This document shows, piece after piece, positions 37,895 to 47,964 of a DNA stretch of 64,000 nt. A program made the position numbers and the translations under genes. The notes below the pieces were generated by a model. It saw nothing but the letters and a program-made list of their open reading frames with translations, had not been told where the DNA came from and searched no databases. This stretch comes from Gillisella vitis (GTDB taxonomy: Bacteria > Pseudomonadota > Alphaproteobacteria > Rhizobiales > Rhizobiaceae). Each line of letters opens with the position of its first letter. Positions within the stretch are counted from its first letter, which is position 1. The stretch is taken from the NCBI RefSeq assembly GCF_021559775.1, contig NZ_CP056047.1, positions 372,001 to 436,000 of the forward strand, in the 5' to 3' direction.

Positions 37895-38206
37895 ATGCGA
37901 GGCTTATTGATTGCCATGGCGATGATCGCGGCGGCGCCAGCGGCTCATGCCGCAGACCGACCCGGCACTGAACCCTCTACCGCGGCACCTCTCCTCCAGC
38001 TTGCCCAGGCGCAGCCGGATACGATCAACCGCAATATTCCCCAGCAGGGCGGCAATGTCCGTCCGCCGCGCTATGTCTGCATCATCAAGCCACCGGCCAG
38101 CGATGCGGGTGCGGGGCGGTATTCCTGCCCGGCCAGTCCGGGCCGGGTCGGGGGAAGCTGCCGCTGCGCCAACGCGGTTGGTAGCGGCAAGCTGCGGCAG
38201 TATTAA
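37895..38206 (+). CDS. Small exported cysteine-containing protein, unknown function
   Basis: A 103-residue protein with a signal peptide (MRGLLIAMAMIAAAPAAHAA, about 20 residues). The mature part is Pro/Gly-rich and has cysteines in VCIIKPP, YSCPASPGRVGGSCRCANAV; the four cysteines in the last 45 residues suggest disulfides in the periplasm. I do not recognise a named family, although similar small proteins ending in ...CRCxNxxGxGxL occur in rhizobia. GGGAGGG lies 4 nt before the chosen ATG. It converges on the RNA methyltransferase gene with 2 nt between stops. Confidence 0.65.
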   Translation: MRGLLIAMAMIAAAPAAHAADRPGTEPSTAAPLLQLAQAQPDTINRNIPQQGGNVRPPRYVCIIKPPASDAGAGRYSCPASPGRVGGSCRCANAVGSGKLRQY

Positions 38207-38208
38207 TC

Positions 38209-39465
38209 TCAGCCCTTGGTGAGCGCCACCACCACCTCGACATGCGGCGACCAGAGGAATTGGTCGATGGGTGTGACGGCGGTAATGCGGTAGCCGCCGG
38301 CCATCAGGATCGATAGGTCGCGGGCCAGCGTCAAAGCATTGCAGCTGACGGCAACGATGGTTTTCACCTGCGAGCGGGCGAGTTCCGCGCACTGTTCCTC
38401 GGCTCCGGCCCGTGGCGGGTCGAAGACCACGGCGTCCAGTCCCTTCAGTTCGGAAACCATCAGCGGGCGGCGGAACAGGTCGCGCTTTTCGGCTTTGATC
38501 GGCTTTAAGCCCTTGGTGTTGCGGGCCGCCAGATCCAGCGCCTTCACCGCCTTTTCATCGGATTCGACGGCGAGAACCTGGGCCTGACGCGCCAGTCTCA
38601 ATGCAAATGTGCCGATCCCGCAGAACAGATCCGCCACCCGCTTGGCCTTGCCGACATGGTCGAGCACCAAGGCGGTCATGGCGTCTTCGGCCTGGCGGGT
38701 CGCCTGGGTAAAGGTGCCGGGCGGCATGGCGACCAGCGCTCCGCCGAAATCCAGCATCGGCTTATGCGGCTCAATGACGATTTCGCCATTGACGGAAACG
38801 CGGGCCACGCCGCGCATTTTCAACACCACTTCGGTAATCGCCCGGCGCTCGCGGTCCGGCAGGCCGCCCCGCACCCCGTCAAGCGACACGTCCAGCCCGG
38901 TGGTGGTTTCCGTCACCGTCATGCGGAAATGATCCGATCCGGTGGCAATCGCCGCTCCGATGGCGCGCAGGTCATCCAGCCGGGCAAGAATGCCTGCGGA
39001 TGTGACGGGACATTCCTCCAACTCGACGATATGGCGGGATGCGGCTTGGTTGAAGCCGATCAATAGGCCCTTTTCGCGTTTGCGGGCGGTAAATACCAGC
39101 CGCCGCCGTTCGCCGGGAAAGGCTTCGACCAGAGGGTTCACCTCGGTCTCGATGCCCTTGGATTTTAGCGCCGCAATCAGCGTCGAGCGCTTGAATTCAT
39201 TATAGGCGGATTTTTCCATATGCTGGAGCGAACAGCCGCCGCAGGTGCCGCCGACCCCGTCAGGGCCGAAATGCCGACAGACCGGTTCGATCCGCTCCGG
39301 CGAGGCAGAGGCAATCGACATGATCGTGCCCTGGTCCTTGACGCGGGCGACCGCCACCCGCTCGCCGGGCAGGGAAAACGGCACATAGACCGGGCCGTCC
39401 GCGCCATTGGCAATGCCATCGCCCTGGGCGCCGAGGCTGTTGATCGTCAGTGTCTCGGTGCTCAT
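38209..39465 (-). CDS. TrmA/RlmD-type RNA (uracil-C5) methyltransferase
   Basis: A 418-residue SAM-dependent RNA methyltransferase. A TRAM-like N-terminal domain (about 1-55) precedes an iron-sulfur cysteine cluster (CRHFGPDGVGGTCGGCSLQH near residue 63), the SAM-binding motif VADLFCGIGTFALRLA near 278, FDPPRAGAEEQC near 340 and the catalytic cysteine in VSCNALTLARDL near 370. This set fits 23S rRNA m5U methyltransferases of the RlmC/RlmD group (formerly RumA); the exact uridine cannot be told. Its start overlaps the tlyA stop by four bases, so the two are translationally coupled. Confidence 0.88.
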   Translation of the reverse strand: MSTETLTINSLGAQGDGIANGADGPVYVPFSLPGERVAVARVKDQGTIMSIASASPERIEPVCRHFGPDGVGGTCGGCSLQHMEKSAYNEFKRSTLIAALKSKGIETEVNPLVEAFPGERRRLVFTARKREKGLLIGFNQAASRHIVELEECPVTSAGILARLDDLRAIGAAIATGSDHFRMTVTETTTGLDVSLDGVRGGLPDRERRAITEVVLKMRGVARVSVNGEIVIEPHKPMLDFGGALVAMPPGTFTQATRQAEDAMTALVLDHVGKAKRVADLFCGIGTFALRLARQAQVLAVESDEKAVKALDLAARNTKGLKPIKAEKRDLFRRPLMVSELKGLDAVVFDPPRAGAEEQCAELARSQVKTIVAVSCNALTLARDLSILMAGGYRITAVTPIDQFLWSPHVEVVVALTKG

Positions 39466-40253
39466 TCTGCATCCTCAGGCTGTTCTTCCGGCTTTCGCCC
39501 TGCCAGCAGGAATTCCACATTGCCATCGCCACCGGCAATCGGCGAGGGGATCATGCCAAGGCTTGTCCAGCCCATGTCTTCGCTTAACCAGCGTTCCAGT
39601 TCGGCAGCCACAAGCGGCGCGGTTTCCGGCTCCTTCAGCAGGCCTGCCTTGCTGATGGCCTCGCGGCCCGCCTCAAATTGCGGCTTGACCAGCAGCAGGC
39701 AATGGCTGCCGGGCTCGGCCATTTCGAGAGCAGGCACCAGGGCCAGTTTCAGCGAAATGAACGACACGTCGGAGACCAGGAAGGTAAACTCCTGATTGCC
39801 AATATCCTCCGGCTCCAGATAGCGGGCATTCAGCCCTTCGATATTGGTGGTGCGGGGATCGCTTTCCAGACGGGGATGAAACTGTTCGTGGCCGACATCA
39901 ATGGCAATGACATGCGCTGCGCCGCGATGCAGAAGCACTTCGGTAAAGCCGCCGGTGGACGCACCGACATCGAGACAGACATGGTCCTTGGGGTCGAGCT
40001 TGAAGTGATCGAGACCTGCCACCAGCTTCAGCGCGGCGCGCGACACGTAATCCTGGGCCGGATCGTCGATTTCGATCGTCACATCAGGGGAGAAGGTCAA
40101 GCTTGGCTTTGTCACGGTGCGGCCATTCACCTTGACGCCGCCACGCTGCACGGCGTCGCGGGCGCGCGAGCGGCTGGCGAAAAGATTGAGAGCAACCAGC
40201 AACTGGTCGAGACGTTGGGGTTCCAACGATTGGGGGCTTGGCGATTGGGTCAT
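39462..40253 (-). CDS. tlyA: TlyA family rRNA methyltransferase (hemolysin-like)
   Basis: A 263-residue protein with an S4 RNA-binding domain (about residues 12-70: RLDQLLVALNLFASRSRARD) followed by an FtsJ-like SAM-dependent domain (CLDVGASTGGFTEVLLHRGA near 93). TlyA proteins 2'-O-methylate cytidines in 16S and/or 23S rRNA; the name hemolysin is historical. In other rhizobia it sits beside dxs; here 5.8 kb with two chemoreceptor genes on the opposite strand separates them. Its stop overlaps the start of the RNA methyltransferase gene. Confidence 0.9.
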   Translation of the reverse strand: MTQSPSPQSLEPQRLDQLLVALNLFASRSRARDAVQRGGVKVNGRTVTKPSLTFSPDVTIEIDDPAQDYVSRAALKLVAGLDHFKLDPKDHVCLDVGASTGGFTEVLLHRGAAHVIAIDVGHEQFHPRLESDPRTTNIEGLNARYLEPEDIGNQEFTFLVSDVSFISLKLALVPALEMAEPGSHCLLLVKPQFEAGREAISKAGLLKEPETAPLVAAELERWLSEDMGWTSLGMIPSPIAGGDGNVEFLLAGRKPEEQPEDAE

Positions 40254-40749
40254 ACCCCCGTCAATGCCGGTTTATGCTGCGACTTGCAAGCCTCTTGCCC
40301 TTGTCAGGCTAGGTCGTAGGATCGCCGCCATCGCTTTGCGCGTCCCATAAGAGGAAAACTGCGGCAATTGGGCAAGGCTCGAACAGGGGCAGGAGGCTCA
40401 CTCTCATACTTTCGGACAGGTGGTTTTGACACTCGTCAAATCTACACAGGCCCTCGGTTCGGAATTTGTGGTCAAATGTGTACATGTGCTTATTCACGGT
40501 ACAGCTGTAACACTTTTTTAGACCCACTGCGGCAATACTCGCCTCGAATGAAAGCCAGGGATGGTCTCCGGGGTCTGAAAAGGTCTTGGCAAGGACGACG
40601 CCGAATAGCCGGATCGTGACATCCACGCCTGATGGGTTTGGATCGCTTTTTCGCGGCTTTGTGACGTTTCCTACCTGAGTATCGGGCTTTCATATGGCGC
40701 GTGGCAATCGCTGCCGCCCAAATGCAGTGAGAATAGGAAGCAGGCCCCC
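40254..40749. other. Intergenic region between tlyA and MCP4
   Basis: A 496-bp divergent spacer that must contain promoters for tlyA and MCP4. I see no recognised operator, repeat or gene; short open frames here have no protein-like character. Confidence 0.45.
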
Positions 40750-42699
40750 ATGTCTTTTCAGGATTTGTCCCTCAGCAAAAAACTCTACCTGACCTTCGTC
40801 GCGATCATGGCGGGGTGCTTCATTGCTTCTGCTGTCGTTTTTCTCCAGGGTCGGCAGGTCAAGGCGGCGCTTGAGGAACATGCTCAGATCGAACAGGTCG
40901 GTTATGCGCTGGATTTGACGCTCCAGGCGATGCTGGAAGAGGCGGTCAATCAACGGGGCTATCTGCTATTGGGGTCCGACAGCACCTATAAGGCCGTCTT
41001 CGACAGCCGCGACAAAATGTTGAAATCCCTGGACGATGCCCGCACTGCCGCTGCCGGTCATCAGGCCGTTCAGTCCATGCTGGACGATATCAAGACGGCG
41101 GCCGACAGATTTCACACGCAATTGGTCTTGCCGCAACTGGAAGCCCGCAAGAGCGGGAAGACGGTGGAAGAGATCACCCGTGTCTATGCGTCGAAAGGCG
41201 AGTTGGATGCGTTCCGCGATGCTGCCGCCAAGGCAAAGACCGTTGTGGTGGCAATGGGCAACGAGCAAAGGGGAATCCAGCGCGATGCGCAGTCGCGTCT
41301 TGAACTGGCGCTGCTGGCCGGTTGCGCGCTGGCCGGTGGCTTGGCTGTCTTGCTGATCTGGCTTCTGGCGCGTTCTATCGTCAACCCGATCACCGGTATG
41401 ACTGTTGCGATGAGCAAACTGGCGTCCGGCGACCACGGGGTCGATGTCCCCGCCATCAACCGGGGCGATGAAGTGGGCCGGATGGCAAAGGCCGTTTTGG
41501 TCTTTAAGGATGCGGCGATTGAAAAACTGCGCCTGACCCAGGAAACCGATAGCATGCGCCGCCGCTCTGAGGATGAGCAGCAGGCCGCCCAGGCCCAGAA
41601 GCAACAGGAAGCCGACGAGATTTCGTTTGTCGTCGTGCAATTGGCGGAAGGGCTTGCGGCGCTCGCCAATGGCAATGTTGCTCACCGCCTCACGGTACCC
41701 TTTGTCGAGCGGCTGGATGGGCTACGGGTGAATTTCAACGAATCCCTTTCCAAGCTCCAGGCGGCGTTGAAGACGGTGGGTGCCAATGCCCAGGCGATCA
41801 ATGCTGGGGCGGCGGAAATTCGCGCCTCGGCGGACGATCTGGCCAAGCGGACCGAGCAGCAGGCGGCCTCGGTGGAAGAAACCGCAGCCGCCCTTGAACA
41901 GGTTACGCGCACGGTGAAAGACAGCGCACGGCGTGCCGAAGATGTCGGCCAGCTGGTGGCCACCACCCGCACCGGTGCTGAACGCTCCGGCCAGGTGGTG
42001 AGAAACGCCGTGGCTGCCATGACCGAGATCGAGAAATCTTCCGGCGAAATAGGCAATATCATTGGCGTTATCGAGGATATTGCCTTCCAGACCAATCTGC
42101 TGGCACTCAATGCTGGCGTGGAAGCGGCCCGTGCTGGCGAGGCAGGCAAGGGATTTGCCGTGGTAGCACAGGAAGTGCGGGCCTTGGCCGAGCGCTCTGC
42201 CAAGGCCGCCAAGGAAATCAAGGTTTTGATTAGCGCATCCTCCGCCCAGGTTGGGGCAGGCGTGTCGCTGGTCGGAGAGACCGGTCGCGAACTGGAGCAG
42301 ATCGTCACCGCCGTCCAGCACATCAGCGAAAATGTCGCGGCCATCGTCACCGCCTCGCGGGAGCAATCGACGGGTCTCTCGGAGATCAACGTGGCTGTCA
42401 CCGACATGGACAAGGGCACACAGCAAAACGCCGCCATGGTGGAAGAACAGACCGCAGCCAGCCATACGCTCGCCACGGAGGCCGATGCGCTGATGGATCT
42501 GTTGCGCCAGTTCAAGCTGGAGGATGGCCCGGGGGTGGCCCAATATACCGCCTCGGCGGGTCCGGCTCATCCTGTCTCCAGCGCTGCATCGCAGCGTCCG
42601 GTTTCCTCTCCGGCTCGCTCGCTTGTTTCCAAGCTCGGCAAGGCCTTTGGGGGCGGCACAGCGGCAGCCGCCGTCAAACAGGAATGGTCGGAATTCTAG
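40750..42699 (+). CDS. Methyl-accepting chemotaxis protein with CHASE3-like sensor (MCP4)
   Basis: A 649-residue chemoreceptor. Transmembrane segments at about 12-32 and 185-207 enclose a helical CHASE3-like periplasmic domain (EEAVNQRGYLLLG near residue 63). HAMP (about 208-262), a second linker and the signalling domain follow, with tip [20 protein letters not shown]. The last about 37 residues (ASQRPVSSPARSLVSKLGKA onwards) are nearly identical to those of MCP5 and end KQEWSEF, matching the x-W-x-x-F pentapeptide that docks CheR and CheB. It lies opposite in strand to tlyA and dxs, which it separates together with MCP5. A 197-bp inverted-repeat element begins 11 nt after its stop. Confidence 0.9.
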   Translation: MSFQDLSLSKKLYLTFVAIMAGCFIASAVVFLQGRQVKAALEEHAQIEQVGYALDLTLQAMLEEAVNQRGYLLLGSDSTYKAVFDSRDKMLKSLDDARTAAAGHQAVQSMLDDIKTAADRFHTQLVLPQLEARKSGKTVEEITRVYASKGELDAFRDAAAKAKTVVVAMGNEQRGIQRDAQSRLELALLAGCALAGGLAVLLIWLLARSIVNPITGMTVAMSKLASGDHGVDVPAINRGDEVGRMAKAVLVFKDAAIEKLRLTQETDSMRRRSEDEQQAAQAQKQQEADEISFVVVQLAEGLAALANGNVAHRLTVPFVERLDGLRVNFNESLSKLQAALKTVGANAQAINAGAAEIRASADDLAKRTEQQAASVEETAAALEQVTRTVKDSARRAEDVGQLVATTRTGAERSGQVVRNAVAAMTEIEKSSGEIGNIIGVIEDIAFQTNLLALNAGVEAARAGEAGKGFAVVAQEVRALAERSAKAAKEIKVLISASSAQVGAGVSLVGETGRELEQIVTAVQHISENVAAIVTASREQSTGLSEINVAVTDMDKGTQQNAAMVEEQTAASHTLATEADALMDLLRQFKLEDGPGVAQYTASAGPAHPVSSAASQRPVSSPARSLVSKLGKAFGGGTAAAAVKQEWSEF

Positions 42700-42709
42700 A
42701 ATTTGTCTT

Positions 42710-42906
42710 ACAGTCCGTTCAACAATCGCCGCTGACGGGCTGCAAAAGGCAATTTCTGCGCTTGCCTGCTTGATTCGCATTTCCAAACGGAAAACCGCTT
42801 CGCACTTTTCCTGGAATGCTTGTACTCACGTACGTTAAGTACGCTCCGCTCCGGTTCTCGAAATCACCATTTTCGCCACGCCAACAGCAATTCTTGAACA
42901 GACTGT
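42710..42906. repeat. 197-bp element with terminal inverted repeats, copy B
   Basis: Second copy of the element at 24282-24478, of identical length and the same orientation. It begins ACAGTCC and ends AGACTGT. The central about 70 bp are the same in both copies, whereas most differences fall in the left arm. It starts 11 nt after the MCP4 stop. Confidence 0.85.
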
Positions 42907-42989
42907 TAGGAAAAATGGGGCCTACGTTTCCCGAAGAGACAAACTGAACCCAAAAGATAGAGGATGACGAGTTCAACCTCCTCGCTACT

Positions 42990-43075
42990 CTTATACGAAG
43001 AGTCATTGAAGATGACTCTTCGTATTCCTTTTGCAAATATCTCAAGCGGTGCAAGCATTTGAGATGTTTGCAATG
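42990..43075. repeat. Hairpin repeat of the ATCGAAGATGC family, copy 2
   Basis: First hairpin: ATACGAAGAGTCAT (42993-43006), five bases, ATGACTCTTCGTAT (43012-43025), perfect. Second hairpin: TTGCAAATATCTCAA (43031-43045), 13-nt loop, TTGAGATGTTTGCAA (43059-43073), one mismatch. The second hairpin corresponds to the one at 61998-62042, with the same loop length. Confidence 0.7.
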
Positions 43076-43984
43076 CGTTCAAGGCGAGGATGCGTCAGCA
43101 TGTCAGCGCCTTGATATGAGAAGGTGGAGGGGAAGTCCGAAATGCTGAGGGTCTTTCTCCTTTCAGCTCGGTTCAACGCAGCGTTGAGCGGCGCAGCCAA
43201 TGCGGTCGAGCCACCGCAATTGCCACCGAGAAAATCACCAGAATTAAAGGTTTGAAATCTTCGCTATCATTTTACAGTCGGGAGTTGAGGGCGAAGGGGA
43301 AAGCGCTTTTCCTTGGCTTCGACGATGAAAAGCCTTTGCCTGTCGTCCAGGAGTGTAAGCATTTTTCACATCGATACTTGTAATAAGCATCTTTTGAGAG
43401 GCGTCAATTTCGCAGAGATAGGATCACTCTCTTATTTGCCAGAGTGTTTTTAAAATGATTCCAATAATTTACTGGTCAAAAATGCAAATTATAAGTGGCT
43501 TAATATACATCGACACGCACATCATAAAATTGATTTTTGTCAAAAATTCAGCATAAAGCGAAAGCAACTAAATGAGCATAAAGAAATATTCAGGCAGGAA
43601 TAATATTCTATGTTTCAACTTGGAGATGTTGAAAATATGTTTCATGTATAAGAAATGCGACATATCTAAAAATTAAAACAAAAACCATTATTCGCGCCTA
43701 GGTAGATTTTATACTAGGTCTTTTCACATGTATTTTCTTCAATGTTTAAAGGTTGTGCTTCGTGAGGAGGCGAATGTATTTATATTATTATAGATTTTTT
43801 AATGCATATACAATAAAACAAAAAACCGAGTGACGAGTTGCAATCAGGGGAGAGGGATTCCCAAGATTGTGTTTATCCCGGCATGATGCTGGACTGTCGC
43901 CGAATTAATCATGTTTTGAGATAGCAACGGCTCGCCTCTTGAAAGAATTCATCTCTTCAAGTTCGCGAATGAGGGAACTGGACG
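43076..43984. other. AT-rich intergenic region upstream of MCP5
   Basis: About 900 bp whose second half (43380-43840) is far more AT-rich than the rest of the window. No frame codes for a recognisable protein. The region before 43330 has normal GC and may be decayed coding sequence, but I cannot identify it. The MCP5 promoter should lie in the last 150 bp. Confidence 0.5.
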
Positions 43985-45925
43985 ATGAAAATTCTGGATA
44001 ATATACGGATCGTAGCAAAAATTGGACTGACATTTGCAATCTTGCTTGCTGTTAGTCTTGTTGTGAATGCGGTCAGCTGGCGTTCGCTCTCCAACCAGGA
44101 GCAATCGTCTGATTGGACTGTACATACCTATCAAGTGCTGCAAAAGATGGATGCCATCGTCGCGTCCATGGTCAATCAGGAAACCGGCATTCGCGCTTAT
44201 CTTCTGTCGGAAGCTGATGAGAAATTTCTCGATCCGCAAAAGGCTGGCTTAAAGAATTATACTGATGCCTATGCAGCTGTTCGCAGCCTGACATCTGACA
44301 ATCAGGTCCAGCAGAAGCGTCTCGCCGATCTCGATGCCATGGTTCAGGATTGGCAGACGAAAGTCGTTGCCAAGGAGCTTGCCCTGGCGAAAGACCCGGC
44401 GACCCGCGATCAGGGCCGCCAGTTGGAGATTTCCGGTGCGGGCAAGACCTATATGGATGGCATTCGCGCCAAGGCCAAGGAAATTGCCGATGATGAAAGC
44501 GCGCTTCTCAGCGTGCGCCAGAAAGCTGCTAACGCCGCCGCCTATGATGCCCGCCGCAATATTCTGCTGGGCAGCGGTACACTTGTCTTGCTGATCGGTT
44601 TGTCGCTTCTTCTCCTCAACAAGGGCATGATTGCGCCGCTGACCCGGATCACCGCCTCAATGCGTGCGCTTGCAACCGGTGAAACGGCAATCGACATCCC
44701 CGGCATTGGCCGCCGCGACGAAGTCGGTCATATGGCCGATGCGGTTGAAGTGTTCCGCAAGAACGCCATTGCCAATCGCGAGTTGGAAGAGCAGGCAACG
44801 GTCAACCGCCAGCAAACGGCACAGACCCAGGCTGCCCATCAACAGCGTGCTGAGCAGGAAGCGGCCAATCTGCGATTTGCAACGCAGACCCTTGGCGAGG
44901 GCTTGAAGCGCCTGGCGCAGGGCGACGTATCCTTCCAGCTCAACGATGCCTTCGCCGCTGAATATGAATCGCTGCGCCAGGATTTCAACGCCTCGCTGGA
45001 ACAGCTTGGAACGACGCTCGGCTCCGTGCTCCAGACCGTCGAAGGCATGGAAAACGGCACCCGTGAAATTGCCGATGGCACGAATGATCTGTCCAAGCGG
45101 ACCGAGCAGCAGGCAGCAGCCCTGGAAGAAACAGCGGCGGCGCTCGACCAGATCACCGTCAATGTGACCAATTCCTCGCAGCGCACGGAAGAAGCCCGCT
45201 CTGTGGCGATTACCGCCAACCAGAACGCCGTGCGGTCGTCGGAAGTCGTCAATCAGGCCGAAAACGCCATGAAGCGGATCGAGGAAAGCTCGCAGCAGAT
45301 TTCCAACATCATCGGCGTGATCGATGAAATCGCCTTCCAGACCAACCTTCTGGCGCTCAATGCGGGTGTCGAAGCAGCGCGTGCCGGTGAAGCCGGTAAG
45401 GGCTTTGCGGTGGTTGCCCAGGAAGTACGTGAACTGGCGCAACGGTCTGCCCAGGCTGCCAAGGAAATCAAGGGCCTGATCCAGAACTCCTCTGCGGAAG
45501 TCGATAGCGGCGTCAAGCTGGTGCGTGAAACCGGTGTTGCCCTGAAGTCGATCGGCGATCACGTGGTCCAGATCAACCAGTTGATGGAAGCAATCGCCAC
45601 ATCGGCAAGGGAACAGTCCACGGGTCTTGCCGAAGTCAATTCGGCGGTCAACCAGATGGACCAGACGACGCAGCAGAATGCGGCCATGGTCGAGCAATCG
45701 ACCGCCGCCGCTGCCGCTCTTGCCACGGAAGCCAACCGTCTGAAGACGCTTGTGAGCCAGTTCCAGCTTGCGGGTCGGAGGCCATTTGCCGGACATCCGG
45801 CAGTTGCCAGCGCATCGCAGCGTCCAATTGCCTCACCCGCCCGTGCTCTTGCCTCCAAGATCGGCAAGGCCTTCGGCGGAGGTGCATCGTCCGCCGCCGT
45901 GAAACAGGAATGGGCGGAATTCTGA
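43985..45925 (+). CDS. Methyl-accepting chemotaxis protein with CHASE3-like sensor (MCP5)
   Basis: A 646-residue chemoreceptor. Transmembrane segments at about 10-31 and 188-212 enclose a CHASE3-like domain with [11 protein letters not shown] near residue 63. HAMP, linker and signalling domain follow (tip [20 protein letters not shown]). The tail [20 protein letters not shown] onwards ends KQEWAEF, a CheR/CheB-docking-type pentapeptide shared with MCP4. The sensor domains of MCP4 and MCP5 differ clearly, so the shared tail points to local duplication followed by sensor divergence or to tail exchange. A strong bidirectional terminator separates it from dxs. Confidence 0.9.
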   Translation: MKILDNIRIVAKIGLTFAILLAVSLVVNAVSWRSLSNQEQSSDWTVHTYQVLQKMDAIVASMVNQETGIRAYLLSEADEKFLDPQKAGLKNYTDAYAAVRSLTSDNQVQQKRLADLDAMVQDWQTKVVAKELALAKDPATRDQGRQLEISGAGKTYMDGIRAKAKEIADDESALLSVRQKAANAAAYDARRNILLGSGTLVLLIGLSLLLLNKGMIAPLTRITASMRALATGETAIDIPGIGRRDEVGHMADAVEVFRKNAIANRELEEQATVNRQQTAQTQAAHQQRAEQEAANLRFATQTLGEGLKRLAQGDVSFQLNDAFAAEYESLRQDFNASLEQLGTTLGSVLQTVEGMENGTREIADGTNDLSKRTEQQAAALEETAAALDQITVNVTNSSQRTEEARSVAITANQNAVRSSEVVNQAENAMKRIEESSQQISNIIGVIDEIAFQTNLLALNAGVEAARAGEAGKGFAVVAQEVRELAQRSAQAAKEIKGLIQNSSAEVDSGVKLVRETGVALKSIGDHVVQINQLMEAIATSAREQSTGLAEVNSAVNQMDQTTQQNAAMVEQSTAAAAALATEANRLKTLVSQFQLAGRRPFAGHPAVASASQRPIASPARALASKIGKAFGGGASSAAVKQEWAEF

Positions 45926-45961
45926 TCGAACTATCCACCATCATCGGTGACTGTACGTCAA

Positions 45962-45997
45962 CAAAACCCCGCTTGCTCCATAGCCAGCGGGGTTTTG
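45962..45997. terminator. Bidirectional terminator between MCP5 and dxs
   Basis: CAAAACCCCGCT (45962-45973) pairs with AGCGGGGTTTTG (45986-45997), a 12-bp perfect stem with a 12-nt loop and T runs on both strands. It serves the converging MCP5 and dxs genes. Confidence 0.85.
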
Positions 45998-46044
45998 GTG
46001 TTTAAGGCGGTGTGGATTATCGCCTGCTGAAAGGCGACCTTCGG

Positions 46045-47964
46045 CTATGCCAAACTATCCTGGGCCAAGGCATCGCGCGACAGCGCTGTGAACACCGTTG
46101 AAACAATGCCCTTGGCATCCAGTCCGGCCTTTTCATACATGACGTCAGGCTTGGCCTGATCCATCCACAGATCCGGCAGAACCAGGCTGCGGACTTTGAG
46201 GCCGTGGTCAAGCAGACCCTCATTGGCCAGCATATGCAGGACCTGAGATCCGAACCCGCCAACAGCACCTTCTTCGACGGTGATCAGAACGGCATGGTGG
46301 CGGGCAAGCTGGCGGATCAGGTCGAGATCGAGCGGCTTGGCAAACCGGGCATCGGCCACAGTCGTCGGCAGGCCGGCGGCATCGAGATCTTCTGCTGCGA
46401 CAAGACATTCAGCCAGCCGCGTGCCGAAGGACAGCAGCGCCACTTTCGAGCCTTCCTTGATGATCCGGCCCTTGCCAATTGGCAAAATCTCGCCGCGCTC
46501 CGGCATCTGCACGCCAACGCCTTCGCCGCGTGGATAGCGGAAGGAAATCGGACCCTCATCATAGGCGGCGGCGGTGCGCACCATATGCTTCAGCTCCGCC
46601 TCATCAGCTGCCGCCATCACCACGAAACCGGGCAGGCTGGCCAGAAAACCGGTATCGAACGATCCGGCATGGGTTGGCCCATCGGCACCGACAAAACCGG
46701 CGCGGTCGATGGGAAAACGCACTGGCAAGCCTTGGATGGCGACGTCATGCACGACCTGATCATAGCCGCGTTGCAGGAAGGTCGAATAGAGCGCGCAGAA
46801 TGGCTTGTAGCCCTCGGCGGCAAGGCCTGCGGCAAAGGTCACGGCATGTTGTTCGGCAATGCCGACATCGAAGGTCCGTTCCGGGAACAGGTTTTGTAGC
46901 TTATCAAGCCCGGTGCCTGATGGCATGGCGGCGGTAATGCCGACGATCTTGTCGTCATGGCGTGCTTCTTCCACCAGCGCGTCGGCAAACACGGCGGTAT
47001 AGCTCGGCGCATTCGGCTTGGCCTTGGCCTGGGTACCGGTGATGACATCGAAAGTGTTGACGCCGTGATATTTGTCGGCGGCTGCCTCGGCAGGCGCATA
47101 ACCCTTGCCCTTCTGGGTTACCACATGGATCAGCACCGGCCCCTTGGCGTTGTCGCGCACATTGCGCAACACCGGCAGGAGATGATCAAAGGAATGGCCG
47201 TCAATCGGGCCGATATGGTAAAAGCCCATTTCCTCAAACATCGTGCCGCCGGTCACATAGCCGCGCGCATGTTCGACGGCGCGGGTAATGGCCCGGTCGA
47301 TATTCTTGCCGAGATAGGCAGTCAGTTTTTTGCCGATTTCGCGCATGCCCATATAGGTGCGCCCGGAGGCAAGCCGCGCCAGATAGGCGCTCATGGCGCC
47401 GGTTGGTGGGGCAATCGACATGTCATTGTCGTTGAGAATGACGATCAGCCGCGCGTCCAGCGCGCCGGCGTTGTTCAGAGCCTCAAATGCCATGCCCGCT
47501 GACATCGCCCCGTCGCCGATCACAGCGATGACCTTGCGGTCGGTCTGGCCAAGCTCGGCTGCCACGGCCATGCCAAGGCCTGCCGAAATGGACGTGGAGG
47601 AATGGGCTGCGCCGAACGGATCGTATTCGCTCTCAGCCCGTTTGGTGAAGCCCGAAAGCCCATGTTCCTGGCGCAGCGTGCGGATACGCTCCCGCCGGCC
47701 GGTCAGGATCTTGTGCGGATAGCATTGGTGTCCGACATCAAAGATCAGCCGGTCTTCCGGGGTGTTGAAAACCTTGTGGATGGCGAGCGTCAGTTCCACC
47801 ACGCCAAGCCCGGCGCCTAAATGTCCGCCCGTCACCGACACGGCATCGATCATCTCGTCGCGCAGTTCACGCGCCACTTGGGGCATGTCCTTGTCTTCGA
47901 TCTTGCGAAGGTCGGACGGAAACACGACCTGATCCAGCAACGGCGTGTTTGGCTTCGATGTCAC
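46045..47964 (-). CDS. dxs: 1-deoxy-D-xylulose-5-phosphate synthase
   Basis: DXS (639 residues, usual length) condenses pyruvate and glyceraldehyde-3-phosphate with thiamine diphosphate, the first step of the MEP isoprenoid pathway. Visible landmarks are [17 protein letters not shown] near residue 78, the ThDP motif [18 protein letters not shown] near 152 ending in the NDNDMSI block, and [17 protein letters not shown] near 370 with the catalytic glutamate. A GTG at 47964 gives the rhizobial-type start [12 protein letters not shown] and follows GGAG by 5 nt; an upstream extension of 23 residues is possible but atypical. Confidence 0.95.
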   Translation of the reverse strand: MTSKPNTPLLDQVVFPSDLRKIEDKDMPQVARELRDEMIDAVSVTGGHLGAGLGVVELTLAIHKVFNTPEDRLIFDVGHQCYPHKILTGRRERIRTLRQEHGLSGFTKRAESEYDPFGAAHSSTSISAGLGMAVAAELGQTDRKVIAVIGDGAMSAGMAFEALNNAGALDARLIVILNDNDMSIAPPTGAMSAYLARLASGRTYMGMREIGKKLTAYLGKNIDRAITRAVEHARGYVTGGTMFEEMGFYHIGPIDGHSFDHLLPVLRNVRDNAKGPVLIHVVTQKGKGYAPAEAAADKYHGVNTFDVITGTQAKAKPNAPSYTAVFADALVEEARHDDKIVGITAAMPSGTGLDKLQNLFPERTFDVGIAEQHAVTFAAGLAAEGYKPFCALYSTFLQRGYDQVVHDVAIQGLPVRFPIDRAGFVGADGPTHAGSFDTGFLASLPGFVVMAAADEAELKHMVRTAAAYDEGPISFRYPRGEGVGVQMPERGEILPIGKGRIIKEGSKVALLSFGTRLAECLVAAEDLDAAGLPTTVADARFAKPLDLDLIRQLARHHAVLITVEEGAVGGFGSQVLHMLANEGLLDHGLKVRSLVLPDLWMDQAKPDVMYEKAGLDAKGIVSTVFTALSRDALAQDSLA

